The notes beneath the pieces are model-generated. The model worked only from the letters and a program-made list of their open reading frames with translations, ran no database searches and was not told the DNA's origin. From JAAYGT01 sp050252075 (GTDB lineage: Bacteria; Pseudomonadota; Gammaproteobacteria; Burkholderiales; Burkholderiaceae_B), in NCBI GenBank assembly GCA_050252075.1, contig JBFWLP010000133.1, forward strand, positions 1-6,333: DNA of 6,333 nt. Reading direction: 5' to 3'. Each line of letters starts with the position of its first letter. Positions within the stretch are counted from its first letter, which is position 1. Positions 1 to 5,209 of the stretch are shown here, piece by piece. The translations under genes and the position numbers were made by a program.

Positions 1-127
1 GGGCGATAACGTGTCCATGAAGGTCAGCCTGATTGCGCCGATCGCCATGGAAGAAGGCCTGCGCTTCGCGATCCGCGAAGGTGGCCGCACCGTCGGTGCA
101 GGCGTCGTCGCCAGCATCATCAAGTAA
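1..127 (+). CDS. tuf: Elongation factor Tu, C-terminal end (partial)
   Basis: This is the 3' end of the gene for EF-Tu, the GTPase that carries aminoacyl-tRNA to the ribosomal A site. Reading from base 2, 41 codons precede a TAA at 125-127. They contain the conserved C-terminal domain 3 segments IAPIAMEEGLRFAIREGG and RTVGAGVV, typical of bacterial EF-Tu. Domain 3 contacts tRNA and EF-Ts; the GTPase domain lies upstream of the window. Its position directly before rpsJ matches the end of the str operon (rpsL-rpsG-fusA-tuf), which is known from many proteobacteria but not visible here. Identity is secure. The copy number of tuf in the genome cannot be judged. Confidence 0.97.
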   Translation, partial: GDNVSMKVSLIAPIAMEEGLRFAIREGGRTVGAGVVASIIK

Positions 128-138
128 TTGATGCTCTC

Positions 139-175
139 TGGCAGGGGCCTTTCGCCCCTGTCATTTTCGTTCTTT
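139..175 (+). terminator. Terminator-like hairpin between tuf and rpsJ
   Basis: A perfect 7-bp inverted repeat, CAGGGGC (142-148) and GCCCCTG (154-160), closes a 5-base loop. It extends outward by a G·T wobble, a G-C and a T-A pair to about 10 bp (139-148/154-163). It is followed by TTTTCGTTCTTT, a T-rich but interrupted run. This fits an intrinsic terminator or partial attenuator after tuf. Because the rpsJ start is only 24 bases beyond the stem, it may let a fraction of transcripts through, or act as an mRNA processing or stabilising structure. Its strength cannot be judged from sequence. Confidence 0.6.
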
Positions 176-186
176 AGGAATTCCCC

Positions 187-498
187 ATGAAAAACCAGAA
201 AATCCGCATCCGTTTGAAAGCCTACGACTACAAGCTGATCGATCAATCGGCTGCTGAAATCGTAGAGACGGCAAAACGCACGGGCGCGGTTGTTCGTGGT
301 CCTGTTCCGCTGCCTACACGCATTCGTCGTTACGACGTTCTGCGTTCGCCGCACGTGAACAAGACCTCGCGCGACCAGTTCGAAATGCGCACACACCAGC
401 GTCTGATGGATATCGTTGATCCTACAGATAAAACGGTCGACGCGCTGATGCGTCTGGATCTGCCTGCCGGTGTCGATGTAGAAATCGCCTTGCAATAA
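187..498 (+). CDS. rpsJ: 30S ribosomal protein S10 (NusE)
   Basis: S10 is a component of the 30S head. As NusE it also partners NusB in antitermination complexes and bridges NusG to the ribosome. The 103-residue product has the family's usual length. It shows the hallmark segments MKNQKIRIRLKAYD, RTGAVVRGPVPLPT, SPHVNKTSRDQFE (about 54-66) and KTVDALMRLDLPAGVDVEI at the C-terminus. Val57, in the loop where changes give tigecycline resistance in other bacteria, is the wild-type residue. AGGAA at 176-180 lies 6 bases before the ATG and supports this start. The gene sits 59 bases after tuf, too close to hold an E. coli-like S10 leader (about 170 bases). Unusually, the next + strand gene, rplC, is over 1.6 kb away, with guaD converging from the other strand. 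Confidence 0.98.
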   Translation: MKNQKIRIRLKAYDYKLIDQSAAEIVETAKRTGAVVRGPVPLPTRIRRYDVLRSPHVNKTSRDQFEMRTHQRLMDIVDPTDKTVDALMRLDLPAGVDVEIALQ

Positions 499-517
499 AC
501 GACAGGTTTATCTGTAC

Positions 518-554
518 CGCGCCCCGCAAGAGCTCACTCTTACGGGGCGTTTTC
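518..554 (+). terminator. Intrinsic terminator after rpsJ, overlapping the guaD stop
   Basis: CGCCCCG (520-526) pairs with CGGGGCG (543-549). After a single C·A mismatch, AAGAG (528-532) pairs with CTCTT (537-541) around the loop CTCA. TTTT (550-553) follows at once on the + strand, giving a GC-rich 12-bp stem plus a short T-run. This is a good candidate for ending the tuf/rpsJ transcript. The guaD stop codon (540-542 on the - strand) lies inside the 3' arm, so guaD mRNA also carries the hairpin. On that strand, however, no T-run follows, so intrinsic termination there is less likely. Confidence 0.75.
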
Positions 555-1862
555 ATTGCGCTGATGTACCAGGTCACCGCCGGCGTACACCGCGTGAATG
601 GCCCGGTCGTCTCCCAGCGTCATTTGTACAAACAATGCTTCGGTCAGCGATGAGCAGCGTTGCATGCGAAAATCGATAAGCGGCGTGGAACGCATGTCCA
701 TGACCACCAGGTCGGCGTCGTAGCCGGGGCTGATTTTGCCGATGCGATCGTCCAGGTGCAAAGCCTGGGCGTTGCCCAGCGTCGCCAGATAAAACGCCTT
801 GGGTGCCGAAAGTGAATAGCGCCTGAACTGGGCCAGGGTGTATGCACATTGCATGGTTCGCAGCAGCGACAGGCTGGTGCCTCCGCCCACGTCGGTGGCC
901 AGGCCGGTACGTACGCCTTGCACCTCGTTCCGGGCGCGCTCCATATTGAACAGGCCGCTGCCCAGGAAGGCATTCGACGTGGGGCAATGAATCACCGACG
1001 ATCCCGACGCCGAAAGAATGTCCCATTCGCCCTCCGCCAAATGAATGGCATGTCCGAACAGTGCCCGCGGGCCGGTCAACCCATAGTGCGCATAGACATC
1101 GGTGTAGTGCTTGCGCTCGGGAAACAGGCGCCGCACCCATGCCAGTTCTTCTTCATTCTCGGATAGATGCGTTTGCAGATAAGTATCCGGGAACTGCCGC
1201 CAAAGCGTTCCGGCAGCATCCAGTTGTGCCGGGCTTGACGTGGGCGCAAACCGGGGCGTAATGGCGTAGTGCAGACGGTCGCGACCGTGCCAGCGCTCAA
1301 TCAGCGCCAGCGAATCGTCGTAGCCCTGTTGGGCGGTGTCGAGCAAGGCGTCAGGCGCATTACGGTCCATCATCACTTTACCGGCGATCATTCGCAGGTT
1401 CCGTGCCTGGGCGGCCGAAAAAAAAGCGTCAACCGATGCGGGATGAACGGTGCAGTAGACAGCGGCGGTGGTTGTGCCGGCGCGCAGGCATTCGCTCAGA
1501 AACGTGTCGGCGACCTTGCGGGCATGGTCCGGGTCCGCGAACTGCTGTTCCGCAACGAAGGTATAGTCGTTCAGCCAGTCGATCAGCTGCTTGCCGTAGG
1601 AGCCGATGATCTGGGTTTGCGGGAAATGGACATGGCTGTCGATGAACCCGGGAAGAATCAGATGGTCCTTGTAATGGCGAACCGGCACGTGCCGCCATTG
1701 TTCCCGCAAGGCACTGAACGGGCCGCAGGCCAGCTGGCGCCCCTGATGCATCACGATCAGGCCGTCCGGCTCGTAATGAAGTGCGGCGTCGTCGCCGACC
1801 ACAAAGGGGTCGTCCGTAAAAGTAAGGTAAGCGCCCCGCAAGGCGATATAAGGCGAATCCAT
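540..1862 (-). CDS. guaD: Guanine deaminase (amidohydrolase family)
   Basis: This enzyme hydrolyses guanine to xanthine and ammonia in cytosolic purine catabolism and salvage. The 440-residue product has the usual bacterial GuaD length (about 440). Visible motifs are PGFIDSHVHFPQ (71-82, metal ligands His77 and His79), AGKVMMDRNAP (160-170), ITPRFAPTSS (201-210, with the substrate-binding Arg-Phe), THLSENEEEL (231-240, ligand His232 and catalytic Glu235), the ligand His271 in GHAIHL, HCPTSNAFLGSG (292-303) and TDVGGGTS (323-330, Asp324). All expected zinc and catalytic residues are present, with spacing like that of characterised guanine deaminases. The C-terminal TLGDDRAIHAVYAGG is also typical. 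The gene is intact, with no frameshift. A weak AGGGA lies about 12 bases before the ATG. It converges on rpsJ and diverges from rplC, an unexpected place for a catabolic gene. No xanthine dehydrogenase or purine transporter gene is in the window. Confidence 0.95.
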   Translation of the reverse strand: MDSPYIALRGAYLTFTDDPFVVGDDAALHYEPDGLIVMHQGRQLACGPFSALREQWRHVPVRHYKDHLILPGFIDSHVHFPQTQIIGSYGKQLIDWLNDYTFVAEQQFADPDHARKVADTFLSECLRAGTTTAAVYCTVHPASVDAFFSAAQARNLRMIAGKVMMDRNAPDALLDTAQQGYDDSLALIERWHGRDRLHYAITPRFAPTSSPAQLDAAGTLWRQFPDTYLQTHLSENEEELAWVRRLFPERKHYTDVYAHYGLTGPRALFGHAIHLAEGEWDILSASGSSVIHCPTSNAFLGSGLFNMERARNEVQGVRTGLATDVGGGTSLSLLRTMQCAYTLAQFRRYSLSAPKAFYLATLGNAQALHLDDRIGKISPGYDADLVVMDMRSTPLIDFRMQRCSSLTEALFVQMTLGDDRAIHAVYAGGDLVHQRNENAP

Positions 1863-1944
1863 AAGCGGCAGGCTTCCCTGGTAACCACGTGAAGCTGGGA
1901 TGATAAATCAGCGTGCCGCCAATAACATGAGTGTGGCCTACGGG

Positions 1945-1973
1945 TTTATACGGTTGAAAGAAAAGTACTTGCC
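1945..1973 (-). promoter_or_regulatory. Possible guaD promoter
   Basis: On the - strand a TATAAA (+ coordinates 1950-1945) makes a good -10 box. With 17-base spacing the -35 would be GGCAAG (1973-1968), which matches the sigma-70 consensus poorly. The start would fall near 1938, giving a leader of roughly 75 bases before the guaD ATG. If real, its -35 overlaps that of rplC on the other strand, so the two promoters would compete or share a regulator. The weak -35 keeps confidence low. Confidence 0.22.
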
Positions 1974-1998
1974 GTGCAAGGAAAATACATGCTAACAT
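1969..1998 (+). promoter_or_regulatory. Candidate promoter for the rplC operon
   Basis: TTGCCG (1969-1974) and TAACAT (1993-1998) are separated by 18 bases. A TGC directly before the -10 box creates an extended -10 motif (TGCTAACAT), which can compensate for imperfect hexamers. Transcription would start near 2004-2006 and leave a leader of about 140 bases before rplC. A promoter is required somewhere here, because rpsJ transcription should stop near 550 and guaD runs the other way. This is the best match I found in the gap, but the exact site is inference. Confidence 0.5.
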
Positions 1999-2003
1999 GT
2001 GCG

Positions 2004-2131
2004 GCTTAACCGAAAAAGCGCGTATTTTTTGCTTATGCTTGGTTAAGCAACCCGAGTAGTACAGGTGCAGCAGTGGTGTTACGGCGCTACTGGTGTGCAA
2101 ATGTTTATTAGCCCCGACCAATCGTAGTTGG
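2004..2131 (+). promoter_or_regulatory. Structured 5' leader of rplC with alternative stems
   Basis: GCTTAACC (2004-2011) is perfectly complementary to GGTTAAGC (2041-2048). The same 3' segment, TAAGCAA (2044-2050), is also perfectly complementary to TTGCTTA (2029-2035) across an 8-base loop, so the two stems exclude each other. A T6 run lies between them at 2025-2030. Further on, CAGTGGTG (2071-2078) pairs with CGCTACTG (2085-2092), with two G·T wobbles and a 6-base loop. CCAA/TTGG (2118-2121/2128-2131) forms a small hairpin five bases or less upstream of the ribosome binding site. I recognise no known riboswitch or the E. coli S10 leader here. A role in feedback control by a ribosomal protein is inference. 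Confidence 0.4.
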
Positions 2132-2145
2132 GAATGGAGAAAACA

Positions 2146-2835
2146 ATGTCGAACTCGACACCTACACCTGCCGCCTATCGGCTGGGACTCGTGGGGCGTA
2201 AAGTTGGCATGACCCGCATTTTTACCGAGGAAGGCGAATCCATCCCGGTAACCGTGCTGGACGTGTCGAACAACCGCGTCACCCAGGTCAAGTCGCCAGA
2301 AACTGATGGCTACGCAGCGGTACAAGTTGCCTACGGTACTCGTCGCGCCACTCGCGTGAACAAGGCCCAGGCAGGGCATTACGCCAAAGCCGGCGTTGAA
2401 GCCGGCAGCATCATGAAAGAATTCCGCCTCGATCCCGCCAAGGCCGCCGAATTTACGGCCGGTGCTGTAGTGGCCGTCGAAAGCGTGTTCGAAGCCGGCC
2501 AGAAAGTGGACGTTACCGGTACAACGATCGGTAAAGGCTTTGCCGGTACCATCAAGCGTCACCACTTCGGTTCGCAGCGTGCGTCCCACGGTAACTCGCG
2601 CTCACACCGCGTTCCCGGCTCTATCGGCCAGGCGCAAGATCCAGGCCGTATTTTCCCTGGCAAGCGCATGTCCGGTCACCTGGGCGACGTTACCCGCACC
2701 GTTCAAAATCTTGACGTCGTTCGCGTCGATGCCGAGCGCGGTCTTTTGCTGGTCAAGGGCGCTGTCCCCGGCCACAAAGATGCCAGCATTGTCGTGCGTC
2801 CCGCCGTCAAGATGTCGTCCAAGAAAGGAGCCTAA
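2146..2835 (+). CDS. rplC: 50S ribosomal protein L3
   Basis: L3 is one of the first proteins to bind 23S rRNA. Its long loop reaches the peptidyl transferase centre. The 229-residue product begins MSNSTPTPAAYRLGLVGRKV, the start seen in related Burkholderiales. It carries GRKVGMTRIFTEEGESIPVT (17-36), the glycine/histidine-rich central extension GKGFAGTIKRHHFGSQRASH (129-148) and RVPGSIGQAQDPGRIFPGKR (155-174). Gln162 in GSIGQ aligns with the glutamine methylated by PrmB in E. coli. I chose ATG 2146 because GGAG (2136-2139) lies 6 bases upstream. An in-frame ATG at 2134 and a TTG at 2128 would overlap or precede that site and add only a short unconserved peptide. It is the first gene of the downstream operon, two bases before rplD. 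Confidence 0.97.
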   Translation: MSNSTPTPAAYRLGLVGRKVGMTRIFTEEGESIPVTVLDVSNNRVTQVKSPETDGYAAVQVAYGTRRATRVNKAQAGHYAKAGVEAGSIMKEFRLDPAKAAEFTAGAVVAVESVFEAGQKVDVTGTTIGKGFAGTIKRHHFGSQRASHGNSRSHRVPGSIGQAQDPGRIFPGKRMSGHLGDVTRTVQNLDVVRVDAERGLLLVKGAVPGHKDASIVVRPAVKMSSKKGA

Positions 2836-2837
2836 TT

Positions 2838-3458
2838 ATGGAACTCAAGCTCCTGAATGACCAGGGTCAATCCGCGTCCACCGTTGCCGCTTCCGACATC
2901 GTGTTCGGTCGCGATTTCAACGAAGCGCTCGTGCATCAGATCGTTGTTGCCTTCCAGGCGAATGCCCGTAGCGGCAACCGCGCCCAGAAAGGTCGCGACA
3001 CGGTCAAGCACAGCACCAAGAAGCCATGGCGCCAGAAAGGTACCGGCCGTGCGCGTGCCGGTATGACTTCCTCGCCCATCTGGCGTGGAGGCGGTCGTGC
3101 ATTTCCGAACTCGCCCGACGAAAACTTCTCCCAGAAAGTCAACAAGAAGATGTACCGCGCGGGTATCCGCTCGATTCTCTCCCAGTTGGCCCGCGAGGAT
3201 CGCATCGCAGTTGTCGACAACTTCGTGCTCGACGCTCCGAAAACCAAGCTGGCCGCCGACAAGCTGAAAGGCATGGGCCTGGATTCGGTACTGATCATCA
3301 CCGATGCTCTGGACGAGAACCTTTATCTGGCTACGCGCAACCTGCCACACGTTGCCGTGGTTGAACCGCGCTATGCCGATCCGCTGTCGCTGATCCACTA
3401 CAAGAAAGTGCTGATCACGAAGCCGGCTATCGCTCAACTCGAGGAGATGTTGGGATGA
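2838..3458 (+). CDS. rplD: 50S ribosomal protein L4
   Basis: L4 binds domain I of 23S rRNA, and an extended loop lines the exit tunnel. In E. coli it also represses its own S10 operon through the leader RNA. The product has 206 residues, a few more than E. coli L4. The tunnel loop is conserved as KKPWRQKGTGRARAG (61-75), followed by SPIWRGGGRAFP (79-90) and FSQKVNKKMYRAGIRSILSQ (97-116). The lysine region changed in erythromycin-resistant mutants is wild type. AAAGGAG (2824-2830), inside the end of rplC, lies 7 bases before the ATG, so the two genes are probably translationally coupled. Whether L4 is autogenous here is unknown, but the rplC leader is where such a target would now have to sit. 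Confidence 0.98.
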   Translation: MELKLLNDQGQSASTVAASDIVFGRDFNEALVHQIVVAFQANARSGNRAQKGRDTVKHSTKKPWRQKGTGRARAGMTSSPIWRGGGRAFPNSPDENFSQKVNKKMYRAGIRSILSQLAREDRIAVVDNFVLDAPKTKLAADKLKGMGLDSVLIITDALDENLYLATRNLPHVAVVEPRYADPLSLIHYKKVLITKPAIAQLEEMLG

Positions 3459-3751
3459 ACGCCGAACGCCTACTCCAAGTTATTCTCGCACCCCTCGTGA
3501 CTGAAAAAGCCACGCTGGTTGCCGAAAAAAATCAGCAAATCGCTTTTCGCGTGGCTCCCAATGCCACCAAGCCCGAGATCAAAGCTGCCGTCGAAATGCT
3601 CTTCAAGGTTGAAGTCGAGTCGGTGCAGGTTCTGAACCGCAAAGGCAAGGAAAAGCGCTTTGGTCGCTTCATTGGTCGCCGCCGTAACGAACGCAAGGCT
3701 TATGTCTCGCTGAAAGACGGTCAGGAAATCGACTTCACGGAGGTGAACTAA
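3455..3751 (+). CDS. rplW: 50S ribosomal protein L23
   Basis: L23 sits at the exit of the nascent peptide tunnel and is the docking site for trigger factor and SRP. The 98-residue product has the normal bacterial length. It shows LLQVILAPLVTEKAT, with Glu17 matching the trigger-factor contact Glu18 of E. coli, then NATKPEIKAAVEMLFKVEVE (36-55) and the basic segment GKEKRFGRFIGRRRNERKAYV. Its ATG overlaps the rplD stop by four bases (ATGA), and GAGGAG (3441-3446) lies 8 bases upstream, indicating translational coupling to rplD. Confidence 0.98.
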   Translation: MNAERLLQVILAPLVTEKATLVAEKNQQIAFRVAPNATKPEIKAAVEMLFKVEVESVQVLNRKGKEKRFGRFIGRRRNERKAYVSLKDGQEIDFTEVN

Positions 3752-4579
3752 ATGGCACTGGTGAAAGTCAAGCCAACCTCGGCCGGTCGCCGCAGCATGA
3801 TCAAGGTGGTAAGCCCGAATCTGCATAAAGGCGCACCGTTTGCCGCGTTGCTCGAAAAGAAAATCCGTAGCTCCGGTCGTAACAACAACGGTCACATCAC
3901 GGTGCGTCACCGTGGGGGTGGTCACAAGCAGCACTACCGTATTGTGGATTTCCGTCGCAACAAAGACGGCATCCCGGCCAAGGTAGAGCGTCTTGAATAC
4001 GACCCCAACCGTACGGCGCATCTGGCACTGCTGTGCTACGCCGACGGAGAACGTCGCTACATTATTGCTCCCCGTGGTCTGGAAGTGGGCGCAACGTTGT
4101 TGTCCGGCAAGGATGCTCCCATCCGTTCCGGCAATACATTGCCTATCCGCAACATTCCCGTCGGTTCAACCATTCACTGCATCGAGATGCTTCCCGGCAA
4201 GGGCGCCCAGATGGCGCGTTCGGCAGGTGCATCGGCGGTTCTGCTGGCTCGCGAAGGCACGTATGCTCAGGTTCGCCTGCGCTCCGGTGAGGTGCGCCGC
4301 GTTCACATCGATTGCCGTGCAACGATTGGTGAAGTCGGCAACGAAGAACACAGCCTGCGTCAAATCGGTAAGGCCGGTGCAATGCGCTGGCGCGGCATTC
4401 GTCCTACGGTACGTGGCGTAGCCATGAACCCGGTTGATCACCCCCACGGTGGTGGTGAAGGCCGTACAGGCGAGGGCCGTGAGCCGGTCAGCCCATGGGG
4501 TACACCTTCCAAAGGTTACCGCACCCGTCGTAACAAGCGCACAGACAATATGATTGTCTCGCGCCGCAAGCGCAAGTAA
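3752..4579 (+). CDS. rplB: 50S ribosomal protein L2
   Basis: L2 is a universally conserved 50S protein needed for subunit joining and peptidyl transferase assembly. The 275-residue length is typical. The RNA-binding domain holds NGHITVRHRGGGHKQHYRIV (46-65), and the SH3-like middle holds VGSTIHCIEMLPGKGAQMAR. The C-terminal loop MNPVDHPHGGGEGRTGEGR (225-243) contains His230, equivalent to the E. coli His229 implicated near the catalytic centre. The tail is strongly basic (SRRKRK). The ATG follows the rplW stop with no gap. GGAGG (3739-3743), part of a GGAGGTGA that fully matches the anti-Shine-Dalgarno, lies 8 bases before it and is one of the strongest ribosome binding sites in the window. 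Confidence 0.98.
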   Translation: MALVKVKPTSAGRRSMIKVVSPNLHKGAPFAALLEKKIRSSGRNNNGHITVRHRGGGHKQHYRIVDFRRNKDGIPAKVERLEYDPNRTAHLALLCYADGERRYIIAPRGLEVGATLLSGKDAPIRSGNTLPIRNIPVGSTIHCIEMLPGKGAQMARSAGASAVLLAREGTYAQVRLRSGEVRRVHIDCRATIGEVGNEEHSLRQIGKAGAMRWRGIRPTVRGVAMNPVDHPHGGGEGRTGEGREPVSPWGTPSKGYRTRRNKRTDNMIVSRRKRK

Positions 4580-4591
4580 GGGGCGAACACT

Positions 4592-4867
4592 ATGTCACGT
4601 TCGATCAAAAAAGGCCCATTCGTCGATGCGCATCTGATCAAAAAGGTCGATGCAGCTGTCGGGGGCAAAGAGAAAAAGCCGATCAAAACCTGGTCGCGCC
4701 GTTCCACCATCCTGCCCGAGTTCATTGGGCTGACGATTGCTGTGCACAATGGCCGCCAGCACGTTCCCGTGTATATCAACGAGAACATGGTTGGCCACAA
4801 ACTCGGCGAGTTCGCACTGACCCGTACGTTCAAGGGCCATGCTGCGGACAAAAAGTCCAAGAGGTAA
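4592..4867 (+). CDS. rpsS: 30S ribosomal protein S19
   Basis: S19 lies in the 30S head, pairs with S13 and contacts A-site tRNA and the 50S bridge. The 91-residue product matches the family length (about 92). It shows MSRSIKKGPFVDAHLIKKV, TWSRRSTILPEFIGLTIAVH (33-52) and NGRQHVPVYINENMVGHKLG (53-72), ending in FALTRTFKGHAADKKSKR. A purine-rich AAGGGG (4578-4583) overlapping the rplB stop lies 8 bases before the ATG. The 12-base gap after rplB is the largest within the operon here. Confidence 0.98.
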   Translation: MSRSIKKGPFVDAHLIKKVDAAVGGKEKKPIKTWSRRSTILPEFIGLTIAVHNGRQHVPVYINENMVGHKLGEFALTRTFKGHAADKKSKR

Positions 4868-4870
4868 GTG

Positions 4871-5200
4871 ATGGAAACTACAGCTATTATCCGTGGCGTT
4901 CATATTTCCGCCCAGAAAACCCGCCTTGTCGCCGATCTTATTCGCGGCAAATCGGTTGCTCAGGCGCTTAATATCCTGACGTTCACGCCCAAGAAGGCCG
5001 CCGGCATTCTCAAGAAAGCACTTGAGTCCGCCATCGCCAACGCCGAGCATAACGACGGCGCCGACATCGACGAACTCAAAGTCACGACTATCCATGTCGA
5101 CAAGGGTCAATCGATGAAGCGTTTTTCCGCTCGTGCCAAAGGTCGCGGTAACCGAATCGAGAAGCAGACTTGCCACATTGTGGTTAAAGTCGGCGCTTAA
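4871..5200 (+). CDS. rplV: 50S ribosomal protein L22
   Basis: L22 binds all domains of 23S rRNA, and its β-hairpin forms, with L4, the constriction of the exit tunnel. The product has 109 residues. It shows IIRGVHISAQKTRLVADLIR (6-25), the helix AAGILKKALESAIANAEHN and the hairpin tip SMKRFSARAKGRGNRIEK (81-98). The Met-Lys-Arg triplet (82-84), deleted in classical erythromycin-resistant mutants, is intact. I chose ATG 4871 because AAGAGG (4859-4864) is 6 bases upstream and the family starts METTAI. A GTG immediately before it (4868) is in frame but would place the site only 3 bases away. The gene starts 3 bases after the rpsS stop. Confidence 0.97.
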   Translation: METTAIIRGVHISAQKTRLVADLIRGKSVAQALNILTFTPKKAAGILKKALESAIANAEHNDGADIDELKVTTIHVDKGQSMKRFSARAKGRGNRIEKQTCHIVVKVGA

Positions 5201-5209
5201 GGAGTCGCA

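Larger units (their letters stand above)
1863..2145. other. Divergent intergenic region between guaD and rplC
   Basis: This 283-base stretch has no convincing gene and is richer in A+T than its surroundings, especially around 1940-2050. It must hold the promoter of rplC and probably that of guaD. From left to right it contains a weak guaD ribosome binding site near 1875, a TATAAA on the - strand (1950-1945), and a CTTGC-CGT-GCAAG dyad (1968-1980). Next come an ACATG-CTAA-CATGT dyad (1987-2000) and a structured segment from 2004 to about 2131 leading to the rplC ribosome binding site. A long - strand reading frame crosses the region but resembles nothing and also runs through rplC. Confidence 0.8.

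Noticed and set aside
64..80. Perfect inverted repeat CTTCGCG-ATC-CGCGAAG inside tuf.
   Set aside because: It encodes the invariant EF-Tu segment RFAIREG, so the symmetry is explained by protein constraint and GC-rich codon choice.
495..511. ATAAAC-GACAG-GTTTAT inverted repeat across the rpsJ stop codon, considered as a guaD terminator.
   Set aside because: The stem is only 6 bp and A/T-rich, with no T-run after it on the - strand, so it does not look like an intrinsic terminator.
1269..1892. A 207-codon + strand frame opposite the start of guaD.
   Set aside because: No recognisable domain, and it is fully antisense to a clear guanine deaminase whose catalytic motifs explain the conservation expected there.
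2128..2145. Upstream in-frame starts for rplC (TTG 2128, ATG 2134).
   Set aside because: The Shine-Dalgarno GGAG at 2136-2139 is correctly placed only for the ATG at 2146, and the L3 family in related bacteria begins MSNSTPTPA.
1863..2145. A purine riboswitch upstream of guaD.
   Set aside because: I could not find the conserved three-way junction core of the purine riboswitch on the - strand. The probable guaD leader of about 75 bases is also short for one.
1429..2589. A 386-codon open frame on the - strand crossing guaD, the intergenic gap and rplC.
   Set aside because: It lies in another frame of guaD and antisense to rplC. Its protein is low in recognisable motifs and rich in Arg/Gly/His. 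It is a by-product of codon bias in GC-rich genes.
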